From assembly GCF_002245625.1 (NCBI RefSeq), contig NZ_NOIG01000006.1, forward strand, positions 310,001-374,000: a stretch of 64,000 nt of DNA, written 5' to 3'. The stretch is from Acidovorax kalamii (GTDB lineage Bacteria > Pseudomonadota > Gammaproteobacteria > Burkholderiales > Burkholderiaceae_C). The first letter of the stretch is position 1, and each line of letters begins with the position of its first letter. The position numbers were made by a program, and so were the translations under genes. Of this stretch, positions 60,728-64,000 are shown piece by piece. Under the pieces are notes generated by a model. The model was not told the origin of the DNA and made no database searches. It saw only the letters and a list, made by a program, of their open reading frames with translations.

Positions 60728-61146
60728 CCACCATCACGATCTATCACAACCCGAAGTGCGGCACGTCCCGCAACACCCTCGCCATGATCCGCAACAGCGG
60801 CGTGGAGCCCGAGGTCATCGAATACCTGAAAGCCCCGCCCGACCGCGCCACGCTGGTGGCGCTGATTGCGGCGACCGGCGAGCCGGTGATCAACGCTGTG
60901 CGGACCAAGGAGGCGATCTTCGCCGAGCTGCAGCTGGACGCACCGGGCGTCACCGACGCCCAGTTCATCGACGCGATGCTGCAGCACCCCATCCTCATCA
61001 ACCGTCCCATCGTGGTCACGCCCCTGGGCACGCGGCTGTGCCGCCCGTCCGAGAAGGTGCTGGACATCCTGCCCGCACCGCAGCAAGGTGCCTTCACCAA
61101 GGAGGATGGCGAAGTCGTCATCAACGCGCAGGGCCAGCGTGCCTGA
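60724..61146 (+). CDS. arsC: Glutaredoxin-dependent arsenate reductase ArsC
   Basis: A 140-residue ArsC with catalytic Cys12 in IYHNPKCGTSRNTLAMI, the arginine segments VRTKEAIFAEL, LINRPIVVTPLGTRLCRPSEKVLD, i.e. the E. coli plasmid R773 type. It reduces arsenate to arsenite using glutathione/glutaredoxin. Here it is translationally coupled to phnN rather than in an ars operon; no arsR or arsB is present. Confidence 0.93.
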   Translation: MTTITIYHNPKCGTSRNTLAMIRNSGVEPEVIEYLKAPPDRATLVALIAATGEPVINAVRTKEAIFAELQLDAPGVTDAQFIDAMLQHPILINRPIVVTPLGTRLCRPSEKVLDILPAPQQGAFTKEDGEVVINAQGQRA

Positions 61147-61185
61147 GGCAATCTCGCGCGCCCCCACCATGGCCCACCGCGCGGC

Positions 61186-62385
61186 ATGAGTGCCGCGTCA
61201 CAACGCTGGACCGTGGCGCGCCTGGGCACGGCCCAGACGCTGGCCTGGGCCTCGTCCTACTACCTGCCCGCCATGCTGGCCGCGCCCATGGCGCGCGACC
61301 TGGGTGTGGCCACGCCCACCGTGTTCGCGGCGTTTTCGGTGGCGCTCATCGTGTCGGCGCTGCTCGGGCCCTTGGCGGGCCGGGCCATCGACCGCCATGG
61401 TGGCCGCCCGGTGCTGGTGGGCACCAACCTGTTGTTTGCAGCTGCTCTGGCGGGCATGGCCCTGGCGCAAGGCCCGGTGGGCCTGTTTGCCGCGTGGGTG
61501 CTGATGGGCGTGGCCATGGGCTCGGGCCTGTACGAGGCTGCGTTTGCCACGCTGGTGCGGCTGTACGGTCAGGGCGCACGCAGCGCCATTACCGGCATCA
61601 CGCTGATCGCGGGGTTTGCCAGCACCGTGGGTTGGCCGCTGTCGGCTTGGATGGAGACGCAGTGGGGTTGGCGCGGCGCGTGCGCGGGCTGGGCCGCATT
61701 GCACTTGCTGGTGGGCGTGCCGCTCAATGGATGGCTGCCCCGTGCCGACACCGCAAGGAAGCCGCACCTAACTTCGGGGGATGAACCTGTGGCGGACACC
61801 TCGGAACCGGCTGCACCCGCCCCGTCCGCTGCCGCTCACCCGCTGCGCACCACCGTGCTGCTGTCGTTTGTGTTTGCGGTCACCTGGTTCACAAGCACCG
61901 CCATGGCAGCCCACCTGCCGCGCCTGCTGCAGGCCAGTGGCACATCGCTGCAGGCGGCAGTGGCTATGGCCGCGCTGGTGGGCCCTGCGCAGGTGGCGGC
62001 ACGCCTGCTGGAGTTTAGTTTTCTGCGCCGCCTGCACCCGCTGCTGTCGGCCCAGCTGGCTGCCGCCACACACCCCGTGGGCGCGGGCCTGCTGATGGTG
62101 CTGGGCGGGCCTGCTGCGGCAGTATTTACCGTGCTGCACGGGGCAGGCAACGGGATACTGACCATTGCCAAGGGCACGCTGCCACTGGTGCTGTTTGGGC
62201 CAGCAGGCTATGGCGCCCGCCAGGGCCTGATGATGGTGCCCGCCCGCGTGGCACAGGCGTTTGCACCAGTGCTGTTTGGCATGCTGCTGGACAGCGCCGG
62301 GGCAGCGGCCCTGTGGCTCACCACACTGCTGGGCCTGGCCGCGTTGGGAGCGCTGTGGCTGCTGCGTCCTGTGGCGCGGGCCTGA
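61186..62385 (+). CDS. MFS transporter
   Basis: A 399-residue transporter with about 12 hydrophobic segments, the MFS loop 2-3 motif GRAIDRHGGRPVLVGTNLLF and a central hydrophilic loop (residues about 190-215, RKPHLTSGDEPVADTSEPAA). It follows arsC by 39 bases. The substrate is not evident; export of an arsenic or phosphorus compound is only a suggestion from position. Confidence 0.85.
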   Translation: MSAASQRWTVARLGTAQTLAWASSYYLPAMLAAPMARDLGVATPTVFAAFSVALIVSALLGPLAGRAIDRHGGRPVLVGTNLLFAAALAGMALAQGPVGLFAAWVLMGVAMGSGLYEAAFATLVRLYGQGARSAITGITLIAGFASTVGWPLSAWMETQWGWRGACAGWAALHLLVGVPLNGWLPRADTARKPHLTSGDEPVADTSEPAAPAPSAAAHPLRTTVLLSFVFAVTWFTSTAMAAHLPRLLQASGTSLQAAVAMAALVGPAQVAARLLEFSFLRRLHPLLSAQLAAATHPVGAGLLMVLGGPAAAVFTVLHGAGNGILTIAKGTLPLVLFGPAGYGARQGLMMVPARVAQAFAPVLFGMLLDSAGAAALWLTTLLGLAALGALWLLRPVARA

Positions 62386-62389
62386 ACGA

Positions 62390-63064
62390 TCAACCGCGCG
62401 GCACCACAAACGCCTTCCGCGCCGCGAGCGCTGCGGGGCGCGAGTGGCAGCCTTCCAGGTGGTCGTTGACCAGACCCATCGCCTGCATGAAGGCGTACAC
62501 CGTGGTGGGTCCCACAAAGCTCCAGCCGCGCTTTTTCAGGTCCTTGGACATGGCAATGGATGCGGGCGAAGTGGACAGGGTGCGCGCCACTTCGCGCGTG
62601 AGCCGCTCGGGCCGGTCAGCAGCGGCCGGCTCGTAGCGCCAGGCGTAGTGCGCCAGCGAGCCGAACTCGCGCCGCAGCTCCAGCACACGGCGCGCGTTGT
62701 TGATGGTGGACTCGATCTTGCCCCGGTGGCGCACGATGGCCGTGTCCTGCACCAGGCGCTCGACCTCGGCCGGGCCGAAGGCTGCGACCTGCTCGGCCTC
62801 GAAGTTCGCGAGCGCGGCGCGAAAACCCTCGCGCTTGTTCAGGATGGTGAGCCAGCTCAGGCCGGACTGAAAACCCTCCAGGCAGATCTTCTCGAACAGC
62901 CTGCGGTCGTCTGCCACCGGAAAGCCCCACTCGGTATCGTGGTAGTGGCGGTACAGCGGCGTGGCCTGGCACCAGGTGCAGCGCGGACAGCCGGCTTCGT
63001 CAGCAAACAGGCCGTCAGCCAGTGCGGGTGGGCGAGCAGGATCTTGAGCAGTCGGAGGGGTCAT
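62390..63064 (-). CDS. tag: DNA-3-methyladenine glycosylase I
   Basis: A 224-residue Tag protein: CPRCTWCQATPLYRHYHDTEWGFPVADDRRLF (Zn Cys and His, substrate pocket; short blocks CPRCTWC, YHDTEWGFPV), FEKICLEGFQSGLSWLTILN (catalytic Glu), KDLKKRGWSFVGPTTVYAFM and VNDHLEGCHSR (second pair of Zn ligands). It excises 3-methyladenine from DNA. An ATG three codons upstream (63073) is also possible. Its stop is 5 bases from the convergent MFS stop. Confidence 0.94.
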   Translation of the reverse strand: MTPPTAQDPARPPALADGLFADEAGCPRCTWCQATPLYRHYHDTEWGFPVADDRRLFEKICLEGFQSGLSWLTILNKREGFRAALANFEAEQVAAFGPAEVERLVQDTAIVRHRGKIESTINNARRVLELRREFGSLAHYAWRYEPAAADRPERLTREVARTLSTSPASIAMSKDLKKRGWSFVGPTTVYAFMQAMGLVNDHLEGCHSRPAALAARKAFVVPRG

Positions 63065-63146
63065 GCGCGGCATTCTAGAAACCACCACAGCCAGGCTGCT
63101 GACAGGGCGGGTACAAAGGGCCCGATCTGCCCATAAACTGCACTGC

Positions 63147-64000
63147 ATGCGCCAGCCACTTCCCCGCCTGCGGGCCACCTTCAGCCTGATGTTTTGCCTG
63201 GTACTGGGCGGCTGCGCCAGCACCACCGGCCCCTCCAACGCGTGGGGCTACTACTGGCAGTCGCTGCGCGGGCACATGCAGATCCTGCATGCCGCAGAAC
63301 CCATTGACGACTGGGTGGTGCGCAAAGACATCTCGCCCGCCCTGCGCGAACGGCTGCAGCTGGCGCAACGTGCGCGGGCTTTTGCGGTCACCGAACTCGG
63401 CCTGCCCGACAACGCCAGCTACCGCCGCTATGCCGACCTGAAGCGATCCGCCGCCGTATGGAACGTGGTGGCTGCGCCGCCCTATTCGCTGACGCTGCAC
63501 ACCTGGTGCTTTCCGGTGACGGGCTGCATCGGCTACCGGGGCTACTTCACCGAGGCGGCAGCGCAGGCCGAGGGCGCCGAGCTGGCCGCGCAGGGCCTGG
63601 AGGTGGAGGTGTACGGCGTGCCTGCCTATTCCACACTGGGCTACATGAACTGGGCGGGCGGCGACCCGCTGCTGTCCACCTTCATCGCCTGGCCCGAGGG
63701 CGACTTCGTGCGCCTGCTGTTCCACGAGCTGGCACACCAGGTGGTCTATGCCAAGAACGACACCTTGTTCAACGAATCCTTTGCCACAGCGGTGGAGCGC
63801 ATCGGCGTGGCGCAGTGGCTGGCCACGCAATCCACCCCCGCAGCGCGCGAAGCCTATGCCACCAGCGAGGCGCGGCGCAGCGCCTTCCGCGCGCTGACCC
63901 GGGCCACACGCGCTCACCTGGCTGCCATTTATGAGCAAAAAGAGGCCTCTGCGCGCGATGATCAAGCGTTAGCAGCTATCAAAAGTGAAGCAATGCAGCG
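63147..64000 (+). CDS. Predicted lipoprotein zinc aminopeptidase (COG4324-like, 3' partial)
   Basis: The frame is open to the window end (284 codons seen). The N-terminus is a lipoprotein signal (LRATFSLMFCLVLGGCASTT, lipobox LGGC). The HExxH zinc motif is in VRLLFHELAHQVVYAKNDT, with the third ligand Glu in FNESFATAVERIG. Family stretches WNVVAAPPYSLTLHTWCFPV and GCIGYRGYFTEAAAQ are present. Predicted periplasmic peptidase. Residues about 263-280 (EQKEASARDDQALAAIKS) are encoded by an AT-rich interspersed element inserted in frame. Confidence 0.85.
   Translation, partial: MRQPLPRLRATFSLMFCLVLGGCASTTGPSNAWGYYWQSLRGHMQILHAAEPIDDWVVRKDISPALRERLQLAQRARAFAVTELGLPDNASYRRYADLKRSAAVWNVVAAPPYSLTLHTWCFPVTGCIGYRGYFTEAAAQAEGAELAAQGLEVEVYGVPAYSTLGYMNWAGGDPLLSTFIAWPEGDFVRLLFHELAHQVVYAKNDTLFNESFATAVERIGVAQWLATQSTPAAREAYATSEARRSAFRALTRATRAHLAAIYEQKEASARDDQALAAIKSEAMQ
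63934..63986 (-). repeat. AT-rich interspersed element, copy C (in-frame in aminopeptidase gene)
   Basis: AGCAAAAAGAGGCCTCTGCG, CGCGATGATCAAGCGTTAGC, AGCTATCAAAA. On the minus strand this reads TTTTGATAGCTGCTAACGCTTGATCATC...GCGCAGAGGCCTCTTTTTGC, very close to copy E (ATAGCTGCTTACGCTTGATG...AGCGCTAGAGGC). It keeps the aminopeptidase frame. Confidence 0.65.

Overview
The window is high-GC chromosomal DNA that looks like a betaproteobacterium of the Comamonadaceae (Acidovorax-like). This rests on the family content: orphan Bug/TctC solute-binding proteins, DUF1840, an IPTL-CTERM/exosortase H pair, aromatic acyl-CoA pathways and short interspersed AT-rich elements of a type I remember from that family. 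It is an inference from memory, not a search. No rRNA, tRNA, IS element, prophage or CRISPR array was seen. Both window ends cut genes: a protein kinase/USP fusion on the left and a lipoprotein metallo-aminopeptidase on the right.

Region 1 (1-9.1 kb): kinase-USP tail, DUF2855 protein, SrkA-like kinase, orphan OmpR-type regulator, then a minus-strand surface-protein locus made of an exosortase H-associated membrane protein, exosortase XrtH and a large DUF11-repeat protein ending in an IPTL-CTERM sorting signal. Region 2 (9.5-22.6 kb): housekeeping and signalling genes (htpG with a likely heat-shock promoter, aqpZ, DHH phosphoesterase, lipase-like hydrolase, RluF-like pseudouridine synthase), then an overlapping three-gene module (DUF4394 lipoprotein, cupredoxin-like protein, membrane GGDEF/EAL protein) and a chemoreceptor.

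Region 3 (22.6-39.4 kb): a Crp/Fnr regulator divergent from a branched-chain-type solute-binding protein, gspAB, and a CoA ligase-livGHM-SBP-livF-PaaK-like ligase cluster followed by two orphan Bug proteins. An 18-bp inverted repeat (TTGTC-N8-GACAA) lies both in the crp divergent region and ahead of the CoA-ligase/liv cluster and probably ties them into one regulon.

Region 4 (39.4-48.8 kb): an aromatic acyl-CoA operon with a fused monooxygenase/old-yellow-enzyme reductase, MarR regulator, enoyl-CoA hydratase, acyl-CoA dehydrogenase, benzoate-type CoA ligase and Rid protein. It resembles the 2-aminobenzoyl-CoA (anthranilate) pathway. A MarR-type operator overlaps a promoter lying almost on the start codon. 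Then come a divergent EamA exporter and an Lrp regulator.

Region 5 (48.8-61.2 kb): a full C-P lyase locus. Reading in the transcribed (minus) direction it is phnGHIJ, a GNAT gene, phnKLM, then phnCDE and a PhnZ-like HD gene. phnF, a DUF1045 gene, phnN and arsC are divergent. Two near-palindromes (TTGTATAGACAA and TCGTCTAGACAA) are probable PhnF operators. The window ends with an MFS transporter, tag and the aminopeptidase.

Across the window, eight or so copies of a ~45-65 bp AT-rich element occur; three are inserted in frame in srkA-like, acyl-CoA dehydrogenase and aminopeptidase genes. A second, GC-rich palindromic element follows four genes directly.
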